From JAICLK01 sp963810525 (GTDB lineage Bacteria; Patescibacteriota; Saccharimonadia; Saccharimonadales; UBA4665): a stretch of DNA of 64,000 nt. A model generated the notes under the pieces. The model was not told the origin of the DNA. It ran no database searches and saw nothing but the letters and a program-made list of their open reading frames with translations. The position numbers were made by a program, and so were the translations under genes. Of the stretch, positions 7,813-17,061 are shown in pieces (position 1 is the stretch's first letter; every line of letters begins with the position of its first letter). Where the stretch lies: contig CAWENB010000003.1 of assembly GCA_963810525.1 (NCBI GenBank), positions 434,001-498,000 on the forward strand, written 5' to 3'.

Positions 7813-9618
7813 TTACTCGCTGCCGTATTTACTCGCTAATAAGCTTAAATCCAGCAGGTCGACTTTACCGTCGCCATTAATATCGGCGCGGCCCACGCTC
7901 GCCCCGCTCTGTCCGTACTTACTCGCCAGCAAGCTCAGGTCAAGCAAATCGATGTGCGTGTCCTCGTTGATGTCTTCCGGATAGGCTGTGAAGGCCGTTT
8001 GACTGCTCGATGGCTGTGAGAGGTCGCCTGCTGTGTCGTACGCGACAACATCATAGGAATAATTTGTATTCGGCGTCAGGCCGGAGTCACTGTAACTTGT
8101 CGTGCTTACGGTGGCGATTTCGGAGCCGCCGCGGTAAATATGGTAACCACCTATTCCGTCGATGGCGCTGCTGGCCGTCCAGCTTAAGTGAACATGGTTT
8201 TGGTCCACGGTTTCCGCGGTCAAACTCGGCTGCGTGGGTAGTGAGATGAAGCCGCTAATGCCGTTGGGCGAGCCAAGTCCGCTCGGCGTATCGAAGCCGG
8301 TCGAAGCAGTACAGTGGGTCGTGTGGGTTCCGGTGCAGTCGCTGCCGTTCGAAATGTCGTGAGAGTTGCTGCTCTTGAATGCGGCATATGGAACGCTGGA
8401 TGCGGTAGTGCCGCTAGCCACTCCCTTAGCCAGGGCGAACATACTCGCTACAAGCGGTGCAGATAACGACGTGCCGCCGATCTCATACCACGACGTGCCG
8501 ATGCTGATGGCCGCGCCGGTACTGGGGTCGGCATCTGCCGATACGTCACCAAAGGCCCGGTAGCTGCCGCAGCCGTTCGAGCTCCAATCGGAGCGCGAGG
8601 ATTGCCATGACGGCGCCGTATAGCGATCCGAACAACCGCCGCCGGAACTTGACCAGACGGATTCGCTTGCCCATGTATCATCGTAATTGAGCTGCAGTGT
8701 CGTGCCGGCCGCGGCTACGACGTTCGGGTTGTCGGCCGGCCACGCTTCCCCGCTCGATACGCTGCCGTTGTCGCCGGTAGACGCCACGACCGCGATTCCT
8801 GGCAGGTCAAAGTCGGCGTCAAGGCTGGTTACGTCCGTGCTCGTTCCCCAGCTGTTAGAAATCGCAACCGGATCGAAAGTGGCCGCCTCAGTAACCGACG
8901 CCGCCAGGTTGCTGGCAGAATTATTCGTTGCTTCAACCAGAAGTATCTTACATGTTTGGCAGACCATATGCGCTGTTTCTACATCCAACGCGATCTCGTC
9001 ACTCCACCCCGCATCCGGGGGCAGTGACGAGGATGACCCGGTTTGATTAACCACATTCAGGCAGCCATTTGAAGTGCTGCAGGCCGGCAAACTGTATAGC
9101 TGATCATACGTTTGCAGCGAGGTATTGAGCCCTGAGGTGCCCGAGGAAAAATTTCCGGCATCGACAATCGCGACAGTCTCCGGCCCAAAACTGCTCGGCG
9201 TGCTGCAAGTCGAAGCTACGCTGCCGCCTGGCGTACAGGGCAAGTTGTACGCGGTATGGAACTGTTCCGGTCCGTAGCTGCCGGAGTTATCCGGTGAACC
9301 GGTCAGAGGTTTGCCGGTGGAGCCGACACTGATTTCTGCCAAGCAGCGTACTCTCCCCTTTTTCGTGGTGCCACATACGTGCTTGGAGTTATGGTGCACA
9401 ATTGCCCGCAGTTTTTTTACATGGAGGCTTTTCGTTACTGCCGTCAGTGAGCTGGCGGCAGCCGGCGGCTTGACGGTCAAATATACTCCGCCTGTAATTA
9501 CACCGAGCAGAGCCAGTGCAAGTGAGAATGCCGCGAATCTCGACACAAATCGGAAATAACGGGATTGAGGACGTATTGTCCTTTCCCGCGGAACGTAGCT
9601 GCCGTGTTTGAACCGCAT
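7813..9618 (-). CDS. Secreted S53 (sedolisin/kumamolisin-type) peptidase with Fn3 and type I dockerin
   Basis: 601 residues. N-terminal membrane anchor or signal (about 28-50), then an S53 catalytic domain: the Glu208/Asp212 pair in DEIALDVETAH, an Asp in the ASTGDNG loop (~283), and the Ser384 motif GGTSLSAP, as in sedolisins. These act as serine-carboxyl endopeptidases, often at acidic pH. There is no long pro-domain typical of the family, only ~70 residues before the core. Next an Fn3 domain (~455-545), then a type I dockerin (547-601) with two Ca-binding repeats, each a DIN-x-D-loop followed by LLDLSLLASKYG. It faces the cohesin gene tail to tail. Two Cys-rich stretches suggest disulfides. 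Confidence 0.9.
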   Translation of the reverse strand: MRFKHGSYVPRERTIRPQSRYFRFVSRFAAFSLALALLGVITGGVYLTVKPPAAASSLTAVTKSLHVKKLRAIVHHNSKHVCGTTKKGRVRCLAEISVGSTGKPLTGSPDNSGSYGPEQFHTAYNLPCTPGGSVASTCSTPSSFGPETVAIVDAGNFSSGTSGLNTSLQTYDQLYSLPACSTSNGCLNVVNQTGSSSSLPPDAGWSDEIALDVETAHMVCQTCKILLVEATNNSASNLAASVTEAATFDPVAISNSWGTSTDVTSLDADFDLPGIAVVASTGDNGSVSSGEAWPADNPNVVAAAGTTLQLNYDDTWASESVWSSSGGGCSDRYTAPSWQSSRSDWSSNGCGSYRAFGDVSADADPSTGAAISIGTSWYEIGGTSLSAPLVASMFALAKGVASGTTASSVPYAAFKSSNSHDISNGSDCTGTHTTHCTASTGFDTPSGLGSPNGISGFISLPTQPSLTAETVDQNHVHLSWTASSAIDGIGGYHIYRGGSEIATVSTTSYSDSGLTPNTNYSYDVVAYDTAGDLSQPSSSQTAFTAYPEDINEDTHIDLLDLSLLASKYGQSGASVGRADINGDGKVDLLDLSLLASKYGSE

Positions 9619-9787
9619 GGTTTTAGTTGTGTTTTAGGGTTTCTGTTTGCCGGCCATGGAGGCCATACGCAGTATAAAGTATATGACTTTTACTGCGAGG
9701 AGCCAAACCGAATAACCGGGCGGCTAAGATTATGCACTTCCTAATATTGAAATATAAACAAAAGTATGCTATGGTAGATATTATCGT

Positions 9788-10966
9788 ATGCAAAACAAAA
9801 ACCAACCTCCAATACCGCATGGCGAACAAGAACCGGGCTGGGTAGAGCTTACCGCTCCCAGGCCGGATGGCTCCGATTTTGAACAACACCAGGCTTGGTA
9901 CGGGTTAATGCGGGAAGAAAGCGATGCATTGCAAGCACCTCCTGTTTCCTTCAGTGACGAGCATGGCGCGTTTGGCGCAGCTGGCAGACCTGAAGCATCA
10001 GTAGTAATTGTGAGCGGCAATGAACGCGGCTCCAGGGGACGGAATCGGGGGATCGGCCATACCGCTCTGCTTGCCCCGAAAATTGACAGGGATGATTCGA
10101 GGCACGAAGTAATCACGGCGACCGACGGCCAGGACCGGATAGAACTCGCGAAAAGTCTAGTGCGGGAGGCCCCCTTCCATTTGGATCTGAGCGGAGCTGA
10201 AAATAAACGGAAAGTTGAAGTAATCGACGAGATTCTTCGCGGTCGTATTAATGTGAGTCTCTGGGCAGATACGCCACTGTTAACCCGCGCCGAAGTTAAA
10301 AGCCGGCTCGGCCTCGGAAAATTGGGATCGCTATTGGCAGTTATTGATTTGCCCGAGAACCAAAGCGTCACGCATTCAGAGCAGGAACGCCGAACCTTGG
10401 ATGACCGGCTCAAGGTCTACTGTTTTTCCGGGACAGACGGCCGCCCCGTCATCATGGGCGGCCGCGAATTGCAACAGCTGCAAATGTATGGCCACGACCG
10501 CGATGGCTATATGAAGCAACCGCGGCTCGCTCATGCTGCCCTTTTACTCAGGAAAGGCAGCAAGCTGAACATCGGCCGCAGCCACTGGTTGCCGGGTTTG
10601 GGCAGCGAAGTCGACTTGATCAAAAGTGACGGAGAGTTGCGCCGAACGTTTGAATCGGTGTCACATAACCATGCTGCTGTTGAGGTGAATGATCGTAACG
10701 AACTAATTATTAACCTCGCAAGCACCAAAAACGGAATAGAGGTCGAACACGGCTCCCGACCTCCGGCGGCTCACGCCGGCCAGCAAAGGCTGCCCCTGTC
10801 TGAAGCCGTGAAGCGAGGTCTGAAATTCAGAAGAGGCCGGCATACCGCAGCTCATGATAACAAACAACGTACGGCCCGGCGTGCCGAGCCAGGCATGACT
10901 CTCGTAGCGGAACCATCTCTCTCTGATTTTCAATGGGCTAAAGAAGACGATCGCCAAACTCACTAA
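9788..10966 (+). CDS. FHA-domain protein of unknown role
   Basis: 392 soluble residues. Around residues 250-325 the pattern of a forkhead-associated domain is seen: LNIGRS (260-265), then VSHNH (Ser292, His295), then STKNG (312-316). These are the conserved Gly-Arg, Ser-x-x-His and Asn-Gly that bind phosphothreonine. The N-terminal half (1-250) is not recognised. The C-terminus is basic (LKFRRGRH...). No membrane helix. The start follows TATGCT closely, with no ribosome site. A phospho-signalling role would need a Ser/Thr kinase, of which only a divergent kinase-like protein (33105-34091) is in the window. Confidence 0.7.
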   Translation: MQNKNQPPIPHGEQEPGWVELTAPRPDGSDFEQHQAWYGLMREESDALQAPPVSFSDEHGAFGAAGRPEASVVIVSGNERGSRGRNRGIGHTALLAPKIDRDDSRHEVITATDGQDRIELAKSLVREAPFHLDLSGAENKRKVEVIDEILRGRINVSLWADTPLLTRAEVKSRLGLGKLGSLLAVIDLPENQSVTHSEQERRTLDDRLKVYCFSGTDGRPVIMGGRELQQLQMYGHDRDGYMKQPRLAHAALLLRKGSKLNIGRSHWLPGLGSEVDLIKSDGELRRTFESVSHNHAAVEVNDRNELIINLASTKNGIEVEHGSRPPAAHAGQQRLPLSEAVKRGLKFRRGRHTAAHDNKQRTARRAEPGMTLVAEPSLSDFQWAKEDDRQTH

Positions 10967-11120
10967 CGAGCGTTTTCGGCAGCTTATCGGCCATTCAGAT
11001 CAAAACAGCCGTCATCAAATTTAAAATTTTTTACATGGTGGGCAACGTCGGTATCTATAGCTAGGCTCTTTTTTTAGAACAACTTCCGTTGCGGTGACAC
11101 GTTCTACAATTAATTTATCA

Positions 11121-12209
11121 GGCTTAATAACAAAAACTGGTTGCTGCTAGCGCTTTAAGACGGACAGATTTCTTTGTCATTGTTTTCGTTATTCTTGTAA
11201 GTACCAACTAAACAAGGAGTAACGAAGATGACTCGAAAGAGCTGTCCGTCTTGCTATTGTACCAACGTAAAGAAAAACGGTGTGAGGAACGGTCTACAGC
11301 GCTACGTCTGTCGTACCTGCCGTCGGTCATGGAGCAGTAAAGGCCGCCCTGGCCGTAAGCGAGCTACCCTATGGCACCAGTATGCCTTTGACGGTCGTAC
11401 CGTGAACAGCTTGGCTAAAGAATACCGGAAAAGTACCGGTTGCATCCGCGCTCAACTCAATGGCTACAGCCCGCCACGCATCATCCAGAAACCGCGTACC
11501 GTAGCCGTCATAATGGATGTTACCTACTTTGGGGACTGGGGCCTCCTGGTTGTTATTGACCCATATGCAGTGGCGACGCTTGGTGAGAATACGGTGCTGT
11601 ATTACGCCACGGTAGACGGGACAGAACGCACCGTAGATTATGAGGTTGCAACAGATACGATTGAAGCAATGGGCTACAGTATCCTGGCGGTCACCATTGA
11701 CGGCAGACGAGGCGTACGGACTATGCTGGAGGGCAAAGGCATACCGGTCCAGCATTGCCAGTTTCACCAGCTTATGACCATCACTCAATGTCTGACCAAG
11801 AAGCCACGACTGACGCAAAATATTGAGTTACGAGCGCTTGCCTTAACGCTCGCTCGGACAGACGAACTAACGTTTGAGGATGCACTCGCTGGTTGGTACA
11901 AGAAACATGGGGCATGGCTCAAGGAGCGTGATCCGGTCACCAAAAGATATGCCCATGAGCGTACCAGAAGAGCTTATTTTTCCTTGTGTCGCAACCTACC
12001 ATATCTGTTCACCTACCAAGCCGATTACATACAGGAAAGTGGCATACGAGTAGCCAACACAACGAGCCCATTAGACGGAAGATTCGGCGTCTGGAAAGAC
12101 AAGCTCATACCCCACCGTGGAGCCTCAAAACAACGAATAATTACGATCCTCTGGAGTTTCTTCTCTAGAAAAACAGATTAGAGTAGACACCAGAATTTGG
12201 TGTTAAGCC
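11121..12209 (+). mobile_element. IS element copy 1 (IS256/IS1249-like), intact
   Basis: 1089 bp bounded by imperfect terminal inverted repeats. The left end is GGCTTAATAACAAAAACTGG; the right end, read inward, is GGCTTAACACCAAATTCTGG. The flanks carry a perfect 8-bp target duplication ATTTATCA (11113-11120 and 12210-12217). An 8-bp duplication and a GG-starting repeat fit the IS256-type group. It is identical to copy 2 (50984-52072) apart from one silent change (G11248/A51111). Confidence 0.95.
11228..12181 (+). CDS. DDE transposase of IS copy 1 (zinc-ribbon, IS256/IS1249-like)
   Basis: 317 residues, ATG preceded by AAGGAG. An N-terminal zinc ribbon (CPSC at 6-9 and CRTC at 28-31) is followed by an HTH-like region (SLAKEYRKSTGCIRAQLNGY). 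The RNase H-like core has Asp97 (VIMDVTYF), Asp158 (TIDGRRG) and the CQFH motif (177-180) diagnostic of this superfamily. It ends with SPLDGRFG...HRGAS, where relatives have NNRLEG...HRG, so the third acidic residue appears to be Asp283 instead of Glu. The frame is complete, and two near-identical copies suggest recent activity. Confidence 0.9.
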   Translation: MTRKSCPSCYCTNVKKNGVRNGLQRYVCRTCRRSWSSKGRPGRKRATLWHQYAFDGRTVNSLAKEYRKSTGCIRAQLNGYSPPRIIQKPRTVAVIMDVTYFGDWGLLVVIDPYAVATLGENTVLYYATVDGTERTVDYEVATDTIEAMGYSILAVTIDGRRGVRTMLEGKGIPVQHCQFHQLMTITQCLTKKPRLTQNIELRALALTLARTDELTFEDALAGWYKKHGAWLKERDPVTKRYAHERTRRAYFSLCRNLPYLFTYQADYIQESGIRVANTTSPLDGRFGVWKDKLIPHRGASKQRIITILWSFFSRKTD

Positions 12210-12225
12210 ATTTATCACCACTTTT

Positions 12226-12259
12226 TATACCTAGCTTCGCTCTGACGGAGCTAGGTATA
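12226..12259. terminator. Hairpin downstream of IS copy 1
   Basis: A perfect 11-bp inverted repeat TATACCTAGCT/AGCTAGGTATA with a 12-nt loop, lying between the IS and the convergent GH5 gene. There is no strong T-run, so its role as a terminator is uncertain. Confidence 0.4.
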
Positions 12260-12467
12260 ACCACTTGATTCTTGCTGGAGCTAGCGATACTTTTCATACT
12301 CCTTACTTTAGTAAAGGTAAAGCAATAATGATTTTGCTAAGTACGTATATCCCGTAGTAAGCGAAGTTTAAACGCTGCTCAGAATCGTTTGATTAGAGGC
12401 ATTGCTTTTGAAAGGTCATCTCGTATAACGAAATCAGCGTACTGTTCGATGCCGCCTTTAGGATTAT

Positions 12468-13796
12468 TTAACAGCTATCGCCTTTACCAAGCAAGTGAGC
12501 TTTGATCACTGGTCCTTCGGGTGGATTGGGAGTACCTGTCCAGTTCGTGACCAGATTATATTCGCCACTGCCTGCTTGCCATAACCAGGCAAGGTACGAG
12601 AACTTAGGTGACTGTTTGTTAGCCCAGTCCATATAGGACTGTACATAATCACAGGAGTTGTCACCGTCGCCGAACTCACCGGTTACCACGGGGATTCTAG
12701 CGGCTTTCATAGTGGCAGCCAGATTATTCCAGCAGACTGTATTAGTGCAAGATGTCGTATCTTGTTGGTAGCTGTGTAAGCTGACTATTAGTTGGGATGG
12801 GTTTAAGGCATCGGTGGGCATATATGAAAGCTGCGGGCATGTCTGGCTGCTGTCGCCGTCACTCTGGCAAGGATTGCCTGCCCAATTGAGTCCACCAACC
12901 ATGACAGGCTGATTTGCACCGACCGCTCTAATGGCATTAAGCATTTGCTGTGTGCCGGCAGTATTGTAGTCAGATGCTGAAGCTGGAGCATCAGCTGAGT
13001 CACTACAGCCCTTTAGCCAGCAACTCCAGCTGCTTGTAGTCGGCTGCGACTGACCGATAAATGGTTCATTGAATAGATCGAATATGACTGCTGGATCGGA
13101 CTTGAAAGTCGAAGCAACTTTAGACCAGAAGGTTATTGAATGATCGGCATCAGTCATCGGCCACTGCTGGGTAGCCTGAGCTGAGCCCGGGGCTGTCCAG
13201 TGCAGATCAAGAATAGTGTAAATACCGGCCTTATTGAGCGCTTGGACCCAAGCCTCAATGTTACTTATATAATTACTGCCTGCATATGCTGCTGGCGCAC
13301 CATTGATATCCAACCAGCAGTCCTCATTAAGAGGAATGCGAACGGCATTAATGGCCCAGCTCTTCATGGCGGTAGCTGAGATAGCATCTTCCGAAGCATT
13401 ACTGCTAGCACCCCAGGAGAAACCCTGATCTTGTATACAGGCGTCTTCACTCCCGGTGACGTCGACACCCCTGAGCTGAACTGCGGCGTCCTGGCCGTTT
13501 ACTAGTTGACCGTTACAGACGTGGATTGCTAGGACGGTTGTCGTAGAAGAACAGGGTGCGGCGCCACTACCTCCCCCAAACCGGACCGCCTTACCGTTAC
13601 TGGCCATACTGTCCGCAATAATACCGGCTGAACCAGTTAGTGTGCCGCTAGCCGCCGTAACACTGGCGGCATAGGGGGTGGCGGCATGGCTTATCACTAA
13701 CGATATCGTCCCCACTGTAGCCATCGTAAGTACTACCAGACTCAGAGTTATTTGTTTGGCCATTTTGGGTTGCGCAGAGAAGGTTTGCTTAGCCAT
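12468..13796 (-). CDS. Secreted/anchored glycoside hydrolase family 5 (cellulase-type)
   Basis: 442 residues. An N-terminal TM/signal segment (about 14-38, ending SHAAT) is followed by a short module (VTAASGTLTG..., ADSMASNGKAVRFGG) that resembles the start of CBM6/35-like carbohydrate-binding domains. The GH5 barrel follows: RGVDVTG, NAVRIPLNEDCW, ILDLHW, the acid/base in FDLFNEP and the nucleophile in VVTGEFG. GH5 enzymes cleave beta-1,4 glycans. The N-terminus has MAKQ twice (residues 1 and 12), so Met12 is an alternative start. No dockerin at the C-terminus. Several Cys suggest extracellular disulfides. Confidence 0.88.
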   Translation of the reverse strand: MAKQTFSAQPKMAKQITLSLVVLTMATVGTISLVISHAATPYAASVTAASGTLTGSAGIIADSMASNGKAVRFGGGSGAAPCSSTTTVLAIHVCNGQLVNGQDAAVQLRGVDVTGSEDACIQDQGFSWGASSNASEDAISATAMKSWAINAVRIPLNEDCWLDINGAPAAYAGSNYISNIEAWVQALNKAGIYTILDLHWTAPGSAQATQQWPMTDADHSITFWSKVASTFKSDPAVIFDLFNEPFIGQSQPTTSSWSCWLKGCSDSADAPASASDYNTAGTQQMLNAIRAVGANQPVMVGGLNWAGNPCQSDGDSSQTCPQLSYMPTDALNPSQLIVSLHSYQQDTTSCTNTVCWNNLAATMKAARIPVVTGEFGDGDNSCDYVQSYMDWANKQSPKFSYLAWLWQAGSGEYNLVTNWTGTPNPPEGPVIKAHLLGKGDSC

Positions 13797-13996
13797 AAGA
13801 TGTGTATGTACGCCCAGTCAGGCCGTAACTACTCGACATGATAGTAGATCGTCACTCATTAGAATAGCATGGCTGCTAAAGTGATTCGCTGGTTCTGTTT
13901 TTGTCAAAAGGAAATGAGACCTAATAGCCTCTGTAATTTTAAGCTCATACGTGCTAGCGTCCAAAGTGATCCATCAAAAAGTAACAGGGTCCAAAT

Positions 13997-14029
13997 TTTG
14001 GTACGCCCAACTGAAGGAAGTTATGACCT
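13997..14029 (+). repeat. Island repeat copy A (33 bp)
   Basis: TTTGGTACGCC, then CTGAAGG, then GTTATGACC. It lies between the GH5 gene and the 3' end of fic. It differs from copy D by only a few bases. Confidence 0.75.
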
Positions 14030-14044
14030 ATATCCCCGGCCACA

Positions 14045-15142
14045 CTAGCTCAGGGTTGCCAACAACTTGAAATAAGCAAAGAGCTTTGTGCCCCCTGCAC
14101 CCCTTCGCGCCTCAATCTCTTCGAGGACGCCATCTTTTACTAATTGGTCGATAAGCCGTGTGGCAGTCAGTCTGCCGCTTAGTCCTAGTGCTTCCGTTAC
14201 TCGCGGTATCGTGAATACGGGGCTTTCAAATAAATAATCTATAAGTCTCCCCAGGTACGGTGACTTTGAAGTTTCGTATTTCGCCTTTAGCTCGATGTTT
14301 AACTGATATATCGTCTCAACAAGTCGCAAAGTTTCGTCCGACTGAGTCTTAACCGCCGTTAGGTAGTACTTTACCCAGCCTTCATATTGACCGGTTTTGT
14401 CTACTTCTCTGAGATGATGACGGTAGGCATCTGAATTATCATCAAAGTAGCCACTTATATAGATTATCGGTAGCGATATCTCCCTTTTGTAATATAGGAT
14501 TAAAGGGATCAATAGGCGGCCAATACGACCATTGCCATCCTCGAAAGGATGAACAGCTTCAAATTGATAGTGTATCAGGGCGGTTTTCAGTAAAAGTAAC
14601 TCTACATCATTTTCCATGTACTCTAAGATGTTTTCCATGTAACTCGGTGCATGTATATGTCCAGGCGGTATATACAAAGCCTTTTCAATGGGGTCGTTTT
14701 CTTTCTCGGCTATCCATACGTCACCGTTACGATATGCTCCAATCAGGCCTTTATGTCTTACATCTTTAAGCAGGATGCCATGAGTCATTTTTATTAAGTG
14801 CTCACTTAACTTTTGCCCATGTTGAATATTATTAATCGCCATATTCATCGCGTATCTATAATTAGAGACGACCGGTGTATCTTTGTGTTCCGGCTTCCCT
14901 CCTGCGCCGTATATATAAATATCTGACGTAGAACTTTGAGTGCCCTCGATTTTAGAGCTTACCTCTGCTTCTCTAGCAATCAGGGGGGATATCAGGTGTG
15001 ACGCATTCTTTAGTTTTGATTGTGCACCTTCAAGCTTGCCAATGGCATACTGAGCCTCTCCTAGTTCGCGGGCAAACATGCGATAATCTAACTTTATAGG
15101 GAGATATCTAGGATGGTGGTGGTGTACTGGTGATGAGGGCAT
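14045..15142 (-). CDS. Fic-family AMP-transferase with C-terminal winged helix
   Basis: 365 residues. The canonical motif HPFEDGNGRIGR (198-209) marks an active Fic enzyme, which usually transfers AMP from ATP to target proteins. The N-terminal helix carries SSKIEG (62-67), matching the inhibitory (S/T)xxxE(G/N) motif, so activity should be self-restrained. The last ~70 residues (PVFTIPRVTEALGLSGRLTATRLIDQLV...) are a winged helix, which could bind its own upstream region where two palindromes lie (15161-15221). No separate antitoxin gene. It forms one module between repeats A and B and is AT-richer than the surroundings, consistent with transfer. Confidence 0.92.
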   Translation of the reverse strand: MPSSPVHHHHPRYLPIKLDYRMFARELGEAQYAIGKLEGAQSKLKNASHLISPLIAREAEVSSKIEGTQSSTSDIYIYGAGGKPEHKDTPVVSNYRYAMNMAINNIQHGQKLSEHLIKMTHGILLKDVRHKGLIGAYRNGDVWIAEKENDPIEKALYIPPGHIHAPSYMENILEYMENDVELLLLKTALIHYQFEAVHPFEDGNGRIGRLLIPLILYYKREISLPIIYISGYFDDNSDAYRHHLREVDKTGQYEGWVKYYLTAVKTQSDETLRLVETIYQLNIELKAKYETSKSPYLGRLIDYLFESPVFTIPRVTEALGLSGRLTATRLIDQLVKDGVLEEIEARRGAGGTKLFAYFKLLATLS

Positions 15143-15160
15143 ACTTGAATTGTATATTTA

Positions 15161-15221
15161 ATATATCAGAAAGTCAATATTCTGATATATATATAATTCA
15201 TATGTATCATTGATGATACAT
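15161..15221. promoter_or_regulatory. Two inverted repeats upstream of fic (possible operator)
   Basis: ATATATCAGAA and TTCTGATATAT separated by 8 bp (15161-15190), and ATGTATCAT-TG-ATGATACAT (15202-15221). Both contain TATCA/TGATA half-sites and lie 20-80 bp before the fic start. Autoregulation by the Fic winged helix is a hypothesis. Confidence 0.5.
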
Positions 15222-15321
15222 GATATCACTCGTGTATCAATATCTGTTCTTACTGATATGTAATTCAACCATTAAACACTAATAAAAAAGACTCCACTAA
15301 GAAGTTTTTAATCAAAAGCAA

Positions 15322-15354
15322 TTTGGTACACCACACTGAACGTTGTTCGGACAC
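15322..15354 (+). repeat. Island repeat copy B (33 bp)
   Basis: TTTGGTACACC, then CTGAACG, then GTTCGGACAC, in the same orientation as the other copies. It separates the fic module from the methyltransferase module. Confidence 0.75.
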
Positions 15355-15597
15355 TTTTACCGGCAAATATTCGAGCAACTTTTTAAAAGTATATAGGCGC
15401 CTTCCAGAATATGGTGTATTTGGCTGCGACAGAGCAGTTTATCCGTAGAAGACTGAGATTACGAATTTATAATGGAAAACAAAAGTCCGACTAGATGACA
15501 AGCGTAATTTTTATGTAGTGTACTATAATAAGTAGACTATATTACAAATTTATGCTACAATATATATTAAGTTTACGCTTTAGAAAACATAAAGAAC

Positions 15598-16827
15598 ATG
15601 CCAAATAAAAATGTAACTCCCCAGCTTGAAATTCACGGCGGCTTACCCGTTGTACAAACCCGAATTGAAGATCTGCTTAAAAGCTCAGAAGCGCAATACG
15701 CAGAGACTGCGAGAAGCCCAGAACACGTTGCCATGATGGGCGAATTGGCGGCATTTAAAGAGTCCGAATACAGCGACTTGAGTACGCTCCACCTCGAAGA
15801 GGAAAAGTCCGGGTACCCTATTCTAGGCAGCTATTATCTAAATGATTCTCCGGAGGGGACTTCCGCGTTACATGATGGACATGATTTGCCCGATTTCGCA
15901 GTGCCCGATTTCTTCGGTGTACCTGGTGACGGTGTGACCGAACAGGATGTGTTAGAGCATCAAGGTGTGTCACAAGCTAACATATTTAAAAAAATGCACC
16001 TGATAGATCCGGACTTGCCAAAACGTTGGGCATCAATCTACGGCTGGTATTCGTTAAGTCGTATTGCTTTGGAACATGAGTACGGCGAGGAGAAATCGTT
16101 TCCAATGATACTCGCCAATTATGAGGCGATGCCAACACCGGTAAAAACTTACTTTTTCCGTGAGACGAGTTTGAGGGTGCTCGCCGAAGACTTGGCGGGC
16201 GAATACCAGTTCGCTGTATCGCGCCCTCTTAGAATAGCGGAAATTGGCTGCAGTGATGCCGAAGAGACCTGGTCGATAGCTGCGTATATGAAAGGCAATG
16301 GAGTCGAAGATCAAATTGACGGATTTGATATCAGCGAAGAAGAACTAGCACTGGCTCGAGAAGCAGGTCCCTATACGCTCGGCAGATCGGCGTCAGGACT
16401 TGCGGTAGATAAACGAATTATAAAAAGTGATTTGATAAACTCAGGGGCTGATCCAGATCGGTATCTTCCTTACTTTCATGAAAATGATGAGGGTGTCAGT
16501 CCTGATAATCAGCCAGTAGCAATGGCGGATTTTCATAACCTTAATATCATTACCGAGAAACTGGATGCTGCAACGTATGATGTGGCGACTTGTTTCAATC
16601 TAATAATGCACTATAAGGGTGATGTCCGTGAGAGAATTATCGCTAATATACTCCATGGATTGAGGCCTGGCGGTATCTTTATTTTTGATGGACCAGCCGG
16701 CAGAGTGTCCGGCACGAGTAAAGAATATAAAGATTGGGTGGAGGCTGGGTTTGAGCGTTTTGGCTTATACCCCCATCCTAATGTCGGTGAGCATTACCAA
16801 CAAAACATCTACATTTATAAACCGTAA
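15598..16827 (+). CDS. SAM-dependent methyltransferase, CheR-like
   Basis: 409 residues. A ~210-residue N-terminal region of unknown fold is followed by a Rossmann methyltransferase domain: motif I IAEIGCSD (213-220), the acidic strand DGFDIS (241-246) followed by ALAREAGPYTLGRS, which resembles the CheR pattern, a motif IV region VATCFNLIMHY, and post-motif LRPGGIFIFDG. CheR-type enzymes methylate protein glutamates, but no chemotaxis genes are present and the substrate is unknown. AT-rich upstream region, no ribosome site. Part of the accessory island. Confidence 0.75.
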   Translation: MPNKNVTPQLEIHGGLPVVQTRIEDLLKSSEAQYAETARSPEHVAMMGELAAFKESEYSDLSTLHLEEEKSGYPILGSYYLNDSPEGTSALHDGHDLPDFAVPDFFGVPGDGVTEQDVLEHQGVSQANIFKKMHLIDPDLPKRWASIYGWYSLSRIALEHEYGEEKSFPMILANYEAMPTPVKTYFFRETSLRVLAEDLAGEYQFAVSRPLRIAEIGCSDAEETWSIAAYMKGNGVEDQIDGFDISEEELALAREAGPYTLGRSASGLAVDKRIIKSDLINSGADPDRYLPYFHENDEGVSPDNQPVAMADFHNLNIITEKLDAATYDVATCFNLIMHYKGDVRERIIANILHGLRPGGIFIFDGPAGRVSGTSKEYKDWVEAGFERFGLYPHPNVGEHYQQNIYIYKP

Positions 16828-16929
16828 TAGCAGATTTGTTTAGCCAAGATGCCTGTTGTATATCGATTGAATCGCAACAATAAGTTTCAATTTCCAGTCC
16901 GGCCTCATAAAAATAACAAGGGCAAAGAT

Positions 16930-16957
16930 GTTGGTACCCCTTGCCTGACATATTCAG
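16930..16957 (+). repeat. Possible degenerate island repeat
   Basis: GTTGGTACCCC, then CTGACATATTC. It shares GGTACNCC and CTGAC with the five clear copies but lacks the GTT..GAC end. It lies between the methyltransferase and the toxin-antitoxin genes, exactly where a module border would be expected. Confidence 0.3.
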
Positions 16958-17061
16958 AAAAAAGTATTACAGGGTGATTGTTGTGATTGCAAGGGAGTGT
17001 GTTGCCTCAAGTTAACTTTACAGAACTTTGTTTGATAAGGTGATACGAGATTCATCAAGGA

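Larger units (their letters stand above)
15143..15597. other. 455-bp AT-rich intergenic region between divergent fic and methyltransferase genes
   Basis: Contains the fic operator-like palindromes, repeat copy B (15322-15354) and several TATAAT/TACAAT-like hexamers near 15530-15570 that could serve the methyltransferase gene. No coding frame of note. Confidence 0.6.

Noticed and set aside
11369..11818. 149-aa ORF antisense to the transposase (also in copies 2 and 3)
   Set aside because: Shadow of the transposase coding pattern with no ribosome site; it repeats only because the IS repeats.
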